From positions 1 through 8,315 of the forward strand of contig JAFTQY010000071.1 in the NCBI GenBank assembly GCA_017462505.1: 8,315 nucleotides of DNA. The letters are read 5' to 3'. The notes under the pieces were generated by a model. The model worked only from the letters and a program-made list of their open reading frames with translations, searched no databases and was not told the origin of the DNA. Origin of the DNA: Clostridia bacterium. Its GTDB lineage: Bacteria; Bacillota_A; Clostridia; Christensenellales; Borkfalkiaceae. Below, piece after piece: positions 1 to 5,687 of this stretch (positions are counted from its first letter, which is position 1; each line of letters opens with the position of its first letter). Position numbers and translations under genes: made by a program.

Positions 1-661
1 GTGCGGTAAATAAATATTTTACATTTAAATTCAAATTATCAGCATGAATGTAATTCATACTAAACGCAATTTTATCTTTTAAAGCTTTTATTTTACTTTT
101 CTTTTCATTTTTTTGCTTGAAGTTGAGAACTTCTTTTGTTATATATTCCTCATTCTGAAGCATTTCCATCAATTGTGATTCTTCAAACTGCGAAATGAAA
201 GAATATAAAAGTTTTGCTTTGTTTTCTTTAATTGAATCTGTTAGATTGCCGTTTTCTACAAAACAGCTAACAAAGTCATAATATTTTTTCGTCCCATTCA
301 ATAAGATGTCTTTAATAACTTCAAACCCTAATACTTTGATTGTTCTAATCAAGTAGTCTTTTCTTTCTATAAAAACCGTGTCCAAAATCTCAAAATTTAC
401 CGTTTCAGTATCTTCGCAAGAAACAACGTGCTGAATATACAAATCTTTGACAGTGTTAAAATCAATTTCTGATTGTGTATTCAATAATGCAATTAAGTTT
501 GCACGGTTGAAGGATTTCATATTAAATTCTTCACGTAAAAAATCGTAAATTTCGGATAACCCTATAAACTTTTCATTCTTTTTGTTGAAATAATCATAAA
601 TTTTTAAAACAACATCTTTTAAGGGGATTTTTACGAGTTTTGAACAACTATAATATTCCAT
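1..661 (-). CDS. Unrecognised AT-rich gene, 5' part only (runs off the left edge)
   Basis: I translated this by hand: the reading frame is open from an ATG at 661-659 to the window edge, giving 220 residues with no stop, so the C-terminus is missing. I do not recognise the family. The visible part starts MEYYSCSKLVKI, is rich in Lys, Asn, Ile and Phe, and looks soluble, with no signal peptide or membrane segment. Residues about 10-70 alternate short predicted helices (IYDYFNKK, LSEIYDFLREEF, RANLIALL) in a way that could be a winged-helix fold, but this is only an impression. Residues 180-200 are a strongly basic stretch. The start is supported by an AGGAAAG ribosome binding site at 669-675, seven bases upstream, and a good promoter at 715-743. 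Base composition differs sharply from every other gene here, and it lies beyond the 3' end of a tRNA gene, so horizontal acquisition is likely. It could be cargo of an integrated element (defence or regulatory), but nothing in the sequence proves a function. Confidence 0.8.
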   Translation of the reverse strand, partial: MEYYSCSKLVKIPLKDVVLKIYDYFNKKNEKFIGLSEIYDFLREEFNMKSFNRANLIALLNTQSEIDFNTVKDLYIQHVVSCEDTETVNFEILDTVFIERKDYLIRTIKVLGFEVIKDILLNGTKKYYDFVSCFVENGNLTDSIKENKAKLLYSFISQFEESQLMEMLQNEEYITKEVLNFKQKNEKKSKIKALKDKIAFSMNYIHADNLNLNVKYLFTA

Positions 662-714
662 TATTCAACTTTCCTTTCTTCTTTTGCGCACAATTCTTCG
701 TTGCTTTTTGATTT

Positions 715-743
715 AGTATAGCATATTTTTCACTTTTAAGCAA
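715..743 (-). promoter_or_regulatory. Sigma-70/SigA-type promoter of the AT-rich gene
   Basis: On the minus strand, TTGCTT (738-743) and TATACT (715-720) are separated by exactly 17 bases. Transcription would start near base 708, leaving a leader of roughly 47 bases before the ATG at 661. The gene therefore has its own promoter and need not depend on read-through from the tRNA. Confidence 0.7.
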
Positions 744-818
744 CAATTTTAAAAATGCGAAGATATTTTTAATTCAACAAGAAAAATTATACCAATTAAA
801 GCATTTTCCTAATCCAAA

Positions 819-868
819 TAAAAAGAAAATCCGAACCATTCACCTGTAATTTGTAAATAGTTCGGATT
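819..868 (-). terminator. Rho-independent terminator downstream of tRNA-Gly
   Basis: Read on the minus strand, AATCCGAAC (868-860) pairs perfectly with GTTCGGATT (836-828), a 9-bp stem, followed by a T-rich tract (TTTTCTTTT) at 829-821. The loop is unusually long at 23 bases (837-859). It begins 9 bases after the encoded CCA of the tRNA. On the plus strand the hairpin lacks a strong T tract, so it should act mainly on tRNA transcription. Confidence 0.65.
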
Positions 869-877
869 ATACTGACT

Positions 878-952
878 TGGAGCAGGTGACGAGAGTCGAA
901 CTCGCCGGGAACAGCTTGGGAAGCTGCCGCCATACCGCTAGGCGACACCTGC
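878..952 (-). tRNA. tRNA-Gly (anticodon CCC)
   Basis: The minus strand folds as a full cloverleaf. The 7-bp acceptor stem GCAGGTG/CACCTGC is perfect. The D-arm has a GCC/GGC stem with GG in the loop. The anticodon stem GCAGC/GCTGT closes the seven-base loop TTCCCAA, which gives anticodon CCC. The T-arm is GCGAG-TTCGACT-CTCGT. The discriminator base is U, as expected for bacterial tRNA-Gly, and the terminal CCA is encoded (878-880). It reads GGG codons. The gene stands alone, with its own consensus promoter upstream and a terminator downstream. Its 3' end borders the AT-rich region, a typical integration site for mobile elements. Confidence 0.96.
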
Positions 953-963
953 ATTGCTTTTCT

Positions 964-992
964 ATTATAGCCCCTTTTTAATAAAATGTCAA
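964..992 (-). promoter_or_regulatory. Perfect-consensus promoter of tRNA-Gly
   Basis: On the minus strand, TTGACA (987-992) and TATAAT (964-969) are separated by exactly 17 bases, matching the vegetative sigma factor consensus at all twelve positions. Transcription would start near base 957, about five bases before the mature tRNA 5' end at 952, so the 5' leader removed by RNase P would be very short. Confidence 0.9.
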
Positions 993-1098
993 CCGCTTTT
1001 TTGTTCTTTTCGATATCCTTTTTTAGAAAATATAGACCTTTTTGTCGATAAAAATTTCGCCTTTTCCCCAAACTGCTATAAAACAAGGAGTTCGCACC

Positions 1099-2472
1099 AT
1101 GGAAAGGCTTCTTAAAAAAACAAAAAATAAGGGCAAGAGCGGGTTTTTAAAAGGTGCGGCGTGGATCGCCGCAGGCGGGTTTATCGCAAAAATTATCGGC
1201 GCTCTGTACCGTATTCCGCTCACCAACCTGATCGGCGGTTACGGGCTGGGGCTGTATCAAATGGTGTATCCCGTGTACTGTATGCTGCTCACCGTTTCCG
1301 CCACAGGCATACCCTCGTCGATTGCAAAATTGACCGCGGAACGCGTCGGAAAAGGGGAAACGGGGCTACCCGTGTTCAAAACAGCCATGCGCTTGTTCTT
1401 GTTGATCGGCGTGATCGGCACGGCGTTGATGTGCCTTTTAGCGCCCTTTTTATCTGCCGCGCAGGGCAGCCGAGAAGTGCTCGGCGGGTATTTCACGCTT
1501 GCGCCGTCTGTGCTCCTCGTGTCCGCTATTTCCGTTTTTCGCGGCTATTTTCAGGGCAGAAACAAAATGATGCCCACGGCGCTGTCCGAAATTACCGAAC
1601 AGGCGGTAAAGGTGGGCTTTGGATTGCTGTTTGCCTATCTTTTCTGCGCCAACGTGCAAAGGGCGGTGGTGTTTTTATTACTCGCGGTGTCCTTGTCCGA
1701 GCTCACGGCGCTGTTTTTAATGCTTTTTCTCTTTCGTCGCGACCCGTCTGCCACCCTTTCCGCAAAAACCGAGAAAAAAATCTCGGCAAAATCGGTGTTA
1801 AAGCTGAGTATTCCCGTCACGTTTAGCTCGATCATTTTGCCTCTTTCGGGGTTACTCGACAGCGTGCTCGTGCCCCGTTTTTTGGGCGCGTACAGCGCAA
1901 ACGCCGTTACCTTGTTCGGCTTGTTTTCGGGCGGAGCGGTTACCGTTATCAACCTGCCCGTGTCCATTTGTTACGGGATCGCGGCGGCAAGCGTGCCCGC
2001 GGTTGCGAGTGCGGCGGCGCGCAAAGGTGGGGGGACGGGTCGCGATCACGCCGCCTCGCCGCGAAAAAGAATATGGTATTCGTTGTTGGTTACGGTGGCG
2101 GTGGCGTTGCCGAGCGCGGCGGGCTTGTTCCTGTTTGCCGCGCCCGCGGCAAAGATCATATTCCGTTCGTTATCGGGGGAAGAATTGCAAACGCTGATCG
2201 ACCTGATCCGCGCGTTTTCTATCAGCGCGCTGACCCTTTCGTGCGTGCAGACGTTGTCCGCCTGCCTAACGGCGCAAGGGAAACCGCAGTACGCGGCGCT
2301 TTCCATGCTGATCGGGGTGACGGTCAAGACGGGGCTGTACGTTTGGTGGTTGCAAAGCCCGAAAATTTCCGTTTTCGGGTTGGCGCACGCGACCAACGTT
2401 TGCTATTTGGTTGCCTTTTTGCTGAATTTGGTGTATAATTTAATCGTATCCAAAGAAAAACGCAAGAGGTGA
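1099..2472 (+). CDS. spoVB: SpoVB-like polysaccharide/lipid-linked precursor flippase (MATE/MOP superfamily)
   Basis: A 457-residue polytopic membrane protein of the MOP flippase superfamily, most like the SpoVB/YabM group of Bacillota, which includes candidate exporters of lipid-linked cell-wall precursors. Hydrophobic segments run along the whole chain. The N-terminal region has the typical KGAAWIAAGGFIAKIIGALYRIP pattern in two stretches (18-30 and 31-40), followed by GGYGLGLYQMVYP (46-58) and SATGIPSSIAKL (67-78). FRGYFQGRNKMMPTALSE (147-164) is the family hallmark. A Gly/Lys/Arg-rich cytoplasmic loop lies at about 307-324 and the C-terminus is basic (KEKRKR). The ATG at 1099 is chosen because AAGGAG (1085-1090) lies eight bases upstream; an in-frame TTG at 1042 would add 19 residues with no ribosome binding site. 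The stop is five bases before mazG, the same order as yabM-yabN in Bacillus. The substrate (lipid II or another undecaprenyl-linked sugar) is inferred. The name does not prove that the organism sporulates. Confidence 0.88.
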   Translation: MERLLKKTKNKGKSGFLKGAAWIAAGGFIAKIIGALYRIPLTNLIGGYGLGLYQMVYPVYCMLLTVSATGIPSSIAKLTAERVGKGETGLPVFKTAMRLFLLIGVIGTALMCLLAPFLSAAQGSREVLGGYFTLAPSVLLVSAISVFRGYFQGRNKMMPTALSEITEQAVKVGFGLLFAYLFCANVQRAVVFLLLAVSLSELTALFLMLFLFRRDPSATLSAKTEKKISAKSVLKLSIPVTFSSIILPLSGLLDSVLVPRFLGAYSANAVTLFGLFSGGAVTVINLPVSICYGIAAASVPAVASAAARKGGGTGRDHAASPRKRIWYSLLVTVAVALPSAAGLFLFAAPAAKIIFRSLSGEELQTLIDLIRAFSISALTLSCVQTLSACLTAQGKPQYAALSMLIGVTVKTGLYVWWLQSPKISVFGLAHATNVCYLVAFLLNLVYNLIVSKEKRKR

Positions 2473-2477
2473 CAAGC

Positions 2478-3917
2478 ATGATCACGGTTATCGGTTTGGG
2501 CGTAGCGCAGGGCGATCTGTCGGGGCGCGGCGAAAAGGCTATTCTGGCGGCGGCTGCCGCAAATCAAAAAATCGTTGTGCGGACGGCGCACACGGAGTCG
2601 TACAAGACGGTGCTCGATTTGGGCGTGCCCCACGTTTGTCTCGACAGCGTGTACGAGAGCAGTCGGAATTTTGCCACGCTTGCCAAAAATCTTGCGAAAG
2701 CGGTTGCGCAGCAGGGCGACGATTGCGTGTATCTCGTGGACGGCGCGGCGACCGAGGACAACTCGGTGAAAGCCTTGATTAAGCGCACGCGCGGCAAGCT
2801 TGCAATTATTGACGGCATGTCGAAAACGACGGCGCTCGTTCGTGCGGCGGGCTTTGCGGACTGTTCGTATACCGCGGTGTCGGCGTACGAGCTTGCGGAA
2901 CGGGCGAAAGAGGGTAACCTTGCTCTGCCCCTGATCGTGTACGATTTGGACGACGAGGGTTTGGCGAGCGATTGCAAGCTGTTGCTTGGCAATTTGTTCG
3001 GCGAAGAGAGCGCAGTAAAGTATATCCGCGGCGGCGCGGCGAAGAAAATTTCGCTGTTTGAGCTTGACCGTCAAAAGGGGTACGACTACACGTCGGCGGT
3101 GGCGTTGGAGCGGGTGGAGCTTTTGGAAAAACAGCGTTTTTCGATGGAGGATTTAAAGGAAATTATCGTACGTTTGCGCGCGCCGGGCGGGTGTCCTTGG
3201 GATCGCGTGCAGACCTGCGAGTCTATTAAAATGTCTGCCGTGGAAGAGGCGTACGAACTGGTGGACGCGATCGATTGCGGCGACGACGACAAGATTTTGG
3301 AAGAGACGGGCGACATTTTGTTGCAGGCGGTTTTCCATGCCGTGATCAAGGAAGAAACGGGCGCGTTCGATCTTATCGACGTGTTGACGGGGATTTGTCA
3401 AAAGCTGATCTCCCGCCATACGCACGTGTTTGGCGAGGACAAAGCCGACAGTGACGCGGGCGCGCTGTCCGTTTGGGAAAAGAACAAGATGACGGAAAAG
3501 CATCAGGTGACCTTTGCGGACGCGGTCAACGACGTTCCGAAATGTTTCCCTGCGGCGATGCGCGCGCAAAAGGTGGGCAAGCGTGCGGCAAAGGGCGGCT
3601 TGGATTTTGCCGACGTGAAAGCGGCGGCGGAGCACGTGAACGCGGAATTGCAGGAATTTTTTGTCGCTTACAACGCGGGCGATAAGGTCGCGGCGGAAAA
3701 GGAGCTTGGCGACGTGTTGTTTGCGGTCGTCAACGTGGGAAGAAAGGCGGGCTGTGATTGCGAAAAGGCGTTAAAGGAAAGCACCGACCGATTTGCGGCG
3801 CGATTTACCCTCGCCGAGAAAAAGGCGCTGTCGGACGGCAGAACGGTGACCGAATTGACTGCGGACGAATGGGACGAATATTATAAGGCGGCGAAAGCCG
3901 AGCTTTGCAAGGATTAA
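2478..3917 (+). CDS. mazG: MazG-family NTP pyrophosphohydrolase with N-terminal tetrapyrrole-methylase-like domain (YabN type)
   Basis: A 479-residue fusion. Residues 1 to about 215 match the tetrapyrrole-methylase-like domain of YabN (ITVIGLG at 2-8, ending near SLFELDR), but its SAM-binding motifs look degenerate: the usual PGHP-type segment reads VDGAATEDN (87-95). Residues about 220-330 form the first MazG domain, with LRAPGGCPWD (233-242), EEAYE (256-260), EETGD (275-279) and a C-terminal SRHTHVFGE signature, so the metal-binding EExxE...ExxD pattern is intact. Residues about 370-450 are the second MazG domain: ELGDVLFAVVN (409-419) is intact, but the first acidic residue of its EExxE is Ala389. 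MazG enzymes hydrolyse NTPs or aberrant (d)NTPs to NMP and pyrophosphate in the cytoplasm. The ATG at 2478 is chosen because GAGGTGA (2466-2472) overlaps the upstream stop and is well spaced; the GTG at 2469 lies inside that site. Translation is probably coupled to the flippase gene. Confidence 0.92.
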   Translation: MITVIGLGVAQGDLSGRGEKAILAAAAANQKIVVRTAHTESYKTVLDLGVPHVCLDSVYESSRNFATLAKNLAKAVAQQGDDCVYLVDGAATEDNSVKALIKRTRGKLAIIDGMSKTTALVRAAGFADCSYTAVSAYELAERAKEGNLALPLIVYDLDDEGLASDCKLLLGNLFGEESAVKYIRGGAAKKISLFELDRQKGYDYTSAVALERVELLEKQRFSMEDLKEIIVRLRAPGGCPWDRVQTCESIKMSAVEEAYELVDAIDCGDDDKILEETGDILLQAVFHAVIKEETGAFDLIDVLTGICQKLISRHTHVFGEDKADSDAGALSVWEKNKMTEKHQVTFADAVNDVPKCFPAAMRAQKVGKRAAKGGLDFADVKAAAEHVNAELQEFFVAYNAGDKVAAEKELGDVLFAVVNVGRKAGCDCEKALKESTDRFAARFTLAEKKALSDGRTVTELTADEWDEYYKAAKAELCKD

Positions 3918-3947
3918 GAGGTCGTAAAAAGGGACGAGAAAATCAAA

Positions 3948-4901
3948 ATGGGGGCATACGGTATGCGATTAACGCCGATTTCCGTTGGAAATTTGACAAT
4001 TGAAAACAACGTATTTTTAGCTCCCTTGGCGGGGTATACAAACTATGCGTTCCGTCGGCTCTGCAAGGGATACGGCGCGGGGCTTTGCTATACCGAAATG
4101 GTGAGCGCAAAGGGGTTGAAATACGGCAGCGAGAACACGAAAGAGCTGTTGTACACGGACGAGCACGAGGGACTGTGTGCGGCGCAGATCTTCGGGAGCG
4201 AGCCTGATACCATGCGCGCGGCGTGCGAACACGACGTTTTTGCGCCCTTCCCGATCGTCGATATCAATATGGGCTGTCCCGTGCCGAAAATTTATAAACA
4301 CGGCGAGGGGAGCGCGTTGCTTGAAAACCCGATTTTGGCGGAAAAAATCGTCAAAGAGTGCGTAAAAAGCGGCAAGATCGTCACCGTGAAATTTCGTATC
4401 GGAATCACGGCGGACAAGCTGATCACGGCGGAGTTTGCCAAGCGCATGGAAGGCGCGGGGGCGAGCATGATCACCGTGCACGGCAGGACAAAGGATAAAA
4501 TTTATGCGGGCGAGGTGAATTTTGCCGAGATAGCGGCGGCAAAAAAGGCGGTGGAAATCCCCGTGATCGCCAACGGCGGCGTGTTTTCGGATGCGGACGC
4601 GGAAAAACTGATAAACGAAACGGGCGCGGACGGTATCATGGTGGCGCGTGCGGCGCTGTTTGACCCGCAGCTTTTCTGCGATCTGACGGGAAAGGAAAGG
4701 GAAAATAAACTGCAAATGTTTGAAAAACAGTTAAAATGGACGGGGACGGTCTGCGATGAACGGTTTACGACGGTGTTCATGCGCAAAATGGCGGCGTTTT
4801 ACGTCAAGGGCGAAAAGGGCGCGGCGGCGTATAAAGATCGGCTCTTTTCCGCGCAAAATCCCGACGAGATTTTAACGATCGCCAAAGAAATTTGGGGATA
4901 A
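3948..4901 (+). CDS. dusB: tRNA-dihydrouridine synthase
   Basis: A 317-residue FMN-dependent enzyme that reduces specific uridines in tRNA to dihydrouridine using NADPH, in the cytoplasm. The N-terminal TIM barrel shows the FMN site LAPLAGYTNYAFR, then the catalytic Cys110 in NMGCPVPKI, Lys148 in VKFRIG, His178 in TVHGRT, Asn209 in ANGGVF and the phosphate-binding segment GIMVARAAL (Arg234). The last ~75 residues, with FMRKMAAFYVKG, are the small helical tRNA-binding domain. Length is normal for DusB-like proteins of Bacillota; the exact subfamily is inferred. The start is uncertain: ATG 3948 has only a weak GGGACGAG nine bases upstream, and ATG 3963 has GGGGG (3950-3954) eight bases upstream and would give the more usual N-terminus MRLTPISVG. 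It follows mazG after 30 bases and probably belongs to the same transcript, which ends at the terminator at 4920-4950. GRG of many family members is ARA here, a tolerable change. Confidence 0.93.
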   Translation: MGAYGMRLTPISVGNLTIENNVFLAPLAGYTNYAFRRLCKGYGAGLCYTEMVSAKGLKYGSENTKELLYTDEHEGLCAAQIFGSEPDTMRAACEHDVFAPFPIVDINMGCPVPKIYKHGEGSALLENPILAEKIVKECVKSGKIVTVKFRIGITADKLITAEFAKRMEGAGASMITVHGRTKDKIYAGEVNFAEIAAAKKAVEIPVIANGGVFSDADAEKLINETGADGIMVARAALFDPQLFCDLTGKERENKLQMFEKQLKWTGTVCDERFTTVFMRKMAAFYVKGEKGAAAYKDRLFSAQNPDEILTIAKEIWG

Positions 4902-4919
4902 ATTACATAAAGGCAAAAG

Positions 4920-4950
4920 AAAAACACGGCGTCAAAACCGTGTTTTTTAC
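4920..4950. terminator. Bidirectional rho-independent terminator between dus and engB
   Basis: The stem AAAAACACGG (4920-4929) pairs perfectly with CCGTGTTTTT (4938-4947) around the eight-base loop CGTCAAAA. On the plus strand it ends in a run of six T (4943-4948). On the minus strand the left arm supplies its own T run. The dus stop (4899-4901) and engB stop (4963-4965) converge on it, so it probably ends both transcripts. Confidence 0.85.
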
Positions 4951-4962
4951 TTTGCAATCAAA

Positions 4963-5640
4963 TTATTCTTCGTCCGCGCCGTCCGTATCGTCCTCGCCTA
5001 TATACGCGGGCTGGCTTGCGATATCGATGACGGTTTTAATTTTCGTCAAAACTTCCGTTTTGCCATATCCCGTTTCCGAGCTTGTTGCGATCAAATTCGC
5101 AGGGGCAAGGTACAGATCGGCGGCAATCGCGCGGATATGTTCTTTTAATTTCATTTTCGACAGCTTGTCCGATTTCGTCAAGGTAACCGTAAAGGGCAGG
5201 GTGTGATAATGCAAGTATTCGATCATCTGCACGTCGTCCGCCGTGGGGTCGTGGCGGGAATCCACCAGCATAAACACGTGCGCGATCTTTTCCTTATCGC
5301 GGAAAAAATCGTCCAGCGTTTTCGCCCATTTTTCCTTTTCGCCCTTGGAAACGCGCGCAAACCCGTACCCGGGCAGATCGGCAAGGATAAATTCGCCAAA
5401 GTCAAAATAGTTGACAAGGCGGGTACGTCCCGGCTCGCTGCTCGTTTTCGCCAGCTTTTTGCGGTTTGCCAGCATGTTGATAAAAGAACTCTTCCCCACG
5501 TTCGATTTACCGCAAACGGCGATCATAGGTTTGTCGGGGGTGATGAACTGATCCTTTTTCGCCGCCGAAGTGATAAACATCGTGTTTTTGATCGTCAACG
5601 GGGGCTGTTTTTCTTCGTTTTTGTGTTTCGTTTCGTACAT
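4963..5640 (-). CDS. engB: Ribosome biogenesis GTPase EngB/YsxC/YihA
   Basis: A 225-residue TRAFAC-class GTPase required for assembly of the large (50S) ribosomal subunit. All G motifs are visible: G1 GKSNVGKSS (44-52), G2 around Thr73 in PGRTR, G3 DLPG (88-91) followed by the family signature GYGFARV, G4 TKSD (155-158) and G5 in SSETGYG. The length is typical, with a short Lys/Glu-rich N-terminal extension and an acidic C-terminal tail (GEDDTDGADEE, 215-225). The start at 5640 is fixed by AAGGAG at 5647-5652, six bases upstream; an in-frame TTG at 5661 would place that site inside the coding sequence. It lies 47 bases downstream of lon on the same strand, the lonA-ysxC order known from Bacillus, so the two are probably cotranscribed. 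A small perfect hairpin (5654-5668) sits directly before the ribosome binding site. Confidence 0.96.
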   Translation of the reverse strand: MYETKHKNEEKQPPLTIKNTMFITSAAKKDQFITPDKPMIAVCGKSNVGKSSFINMLANRKKLAKTSSEPGRTRLVNYFDFGEFILADLPGYGFARVSKGEKEKWAKTLDDFFRDKEKIAHVFMLVDSRHDPTADDVQMIEYLHYHTLPFTVTLTKSDKLSKMKLKEHIRAIAADLYLAPANLIATSSETGYGKTEVLTKIKTVIDIASQPAYIGEDDTDGADEE

Positions 5641-5653
5641 GGTATGCTCCTTT

Positions 5654-5668
5654 TTGCGCAAAGCGCAA
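5654..5668 (-). repeat. Inverted repeat (hairpin) in the lon-engB spacer
   Basis: TTGCGC (5654-5659) and GCGCAA (5663-5668) form a perfect 6-bp stem around three bases. In the lon-engB mRNA it would fold one base upstream of the engB ribosome binding site (5647-5652). No T tract follows, so it is not a terminator. It could influence engB translation or mark an RNA processing point; this is inference. Confidence 0.5.
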
Positions 5669-5687
5669 CGGAATGGCTAACGCCGCA

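Noticed and set aside
1..870. A second copy of the tRNA 3' end (att repeat) or a CRISPR array in the AT-rich region
   Set aside because: No repeat of the tRNA 3' sequence and no regularly spaced repeats are visible in this stretch.
1074..1082. Extended -10 promoter (TGCTATAAA) for the flippase operon
   Set aside because: Transcription would start inside the ribosome binding site at 1085-1090, and no -35 element is at the right distance. I could not identify a convincing promoter in 993-1098.
796..1086. A 96-codon minus-strand open frame
   Set aside because: It runs straight through the tRNA-Gly gene and its consensus promoter, has no ribosome binding site, and its residues are a translation of the tRNA.
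1042..1098. Extended N-terminus of the flippase from a TTG at 1042
   Set aside because: No ribosome binding site precedes it, whereas the ATG at 1099 has AAGGAG eight bases upstream and begins a normal family N-terminus.
2403..3074. A 223-codon minus-strand open frame opposite mazG
   Set aside because: It is antisense to a strongly conserved gene, has an Arg-rich composition typical of GC-rich shadow frames, and has no promoter or ribosome binding site.
4017..4715. A 232-codon minus-strand open frame opposite dus
   Set aside because: It is the antisense shadow of a gene with all catalytic residues intact; the composition is Arg/His-rich and no family is recognisable.
4892..5206. A plus-strand open frame overlapping the dus end and engB
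   Set aside because: It crosses the bidirectional terminator and is antisense to engB, and it has no ribosome binding site.
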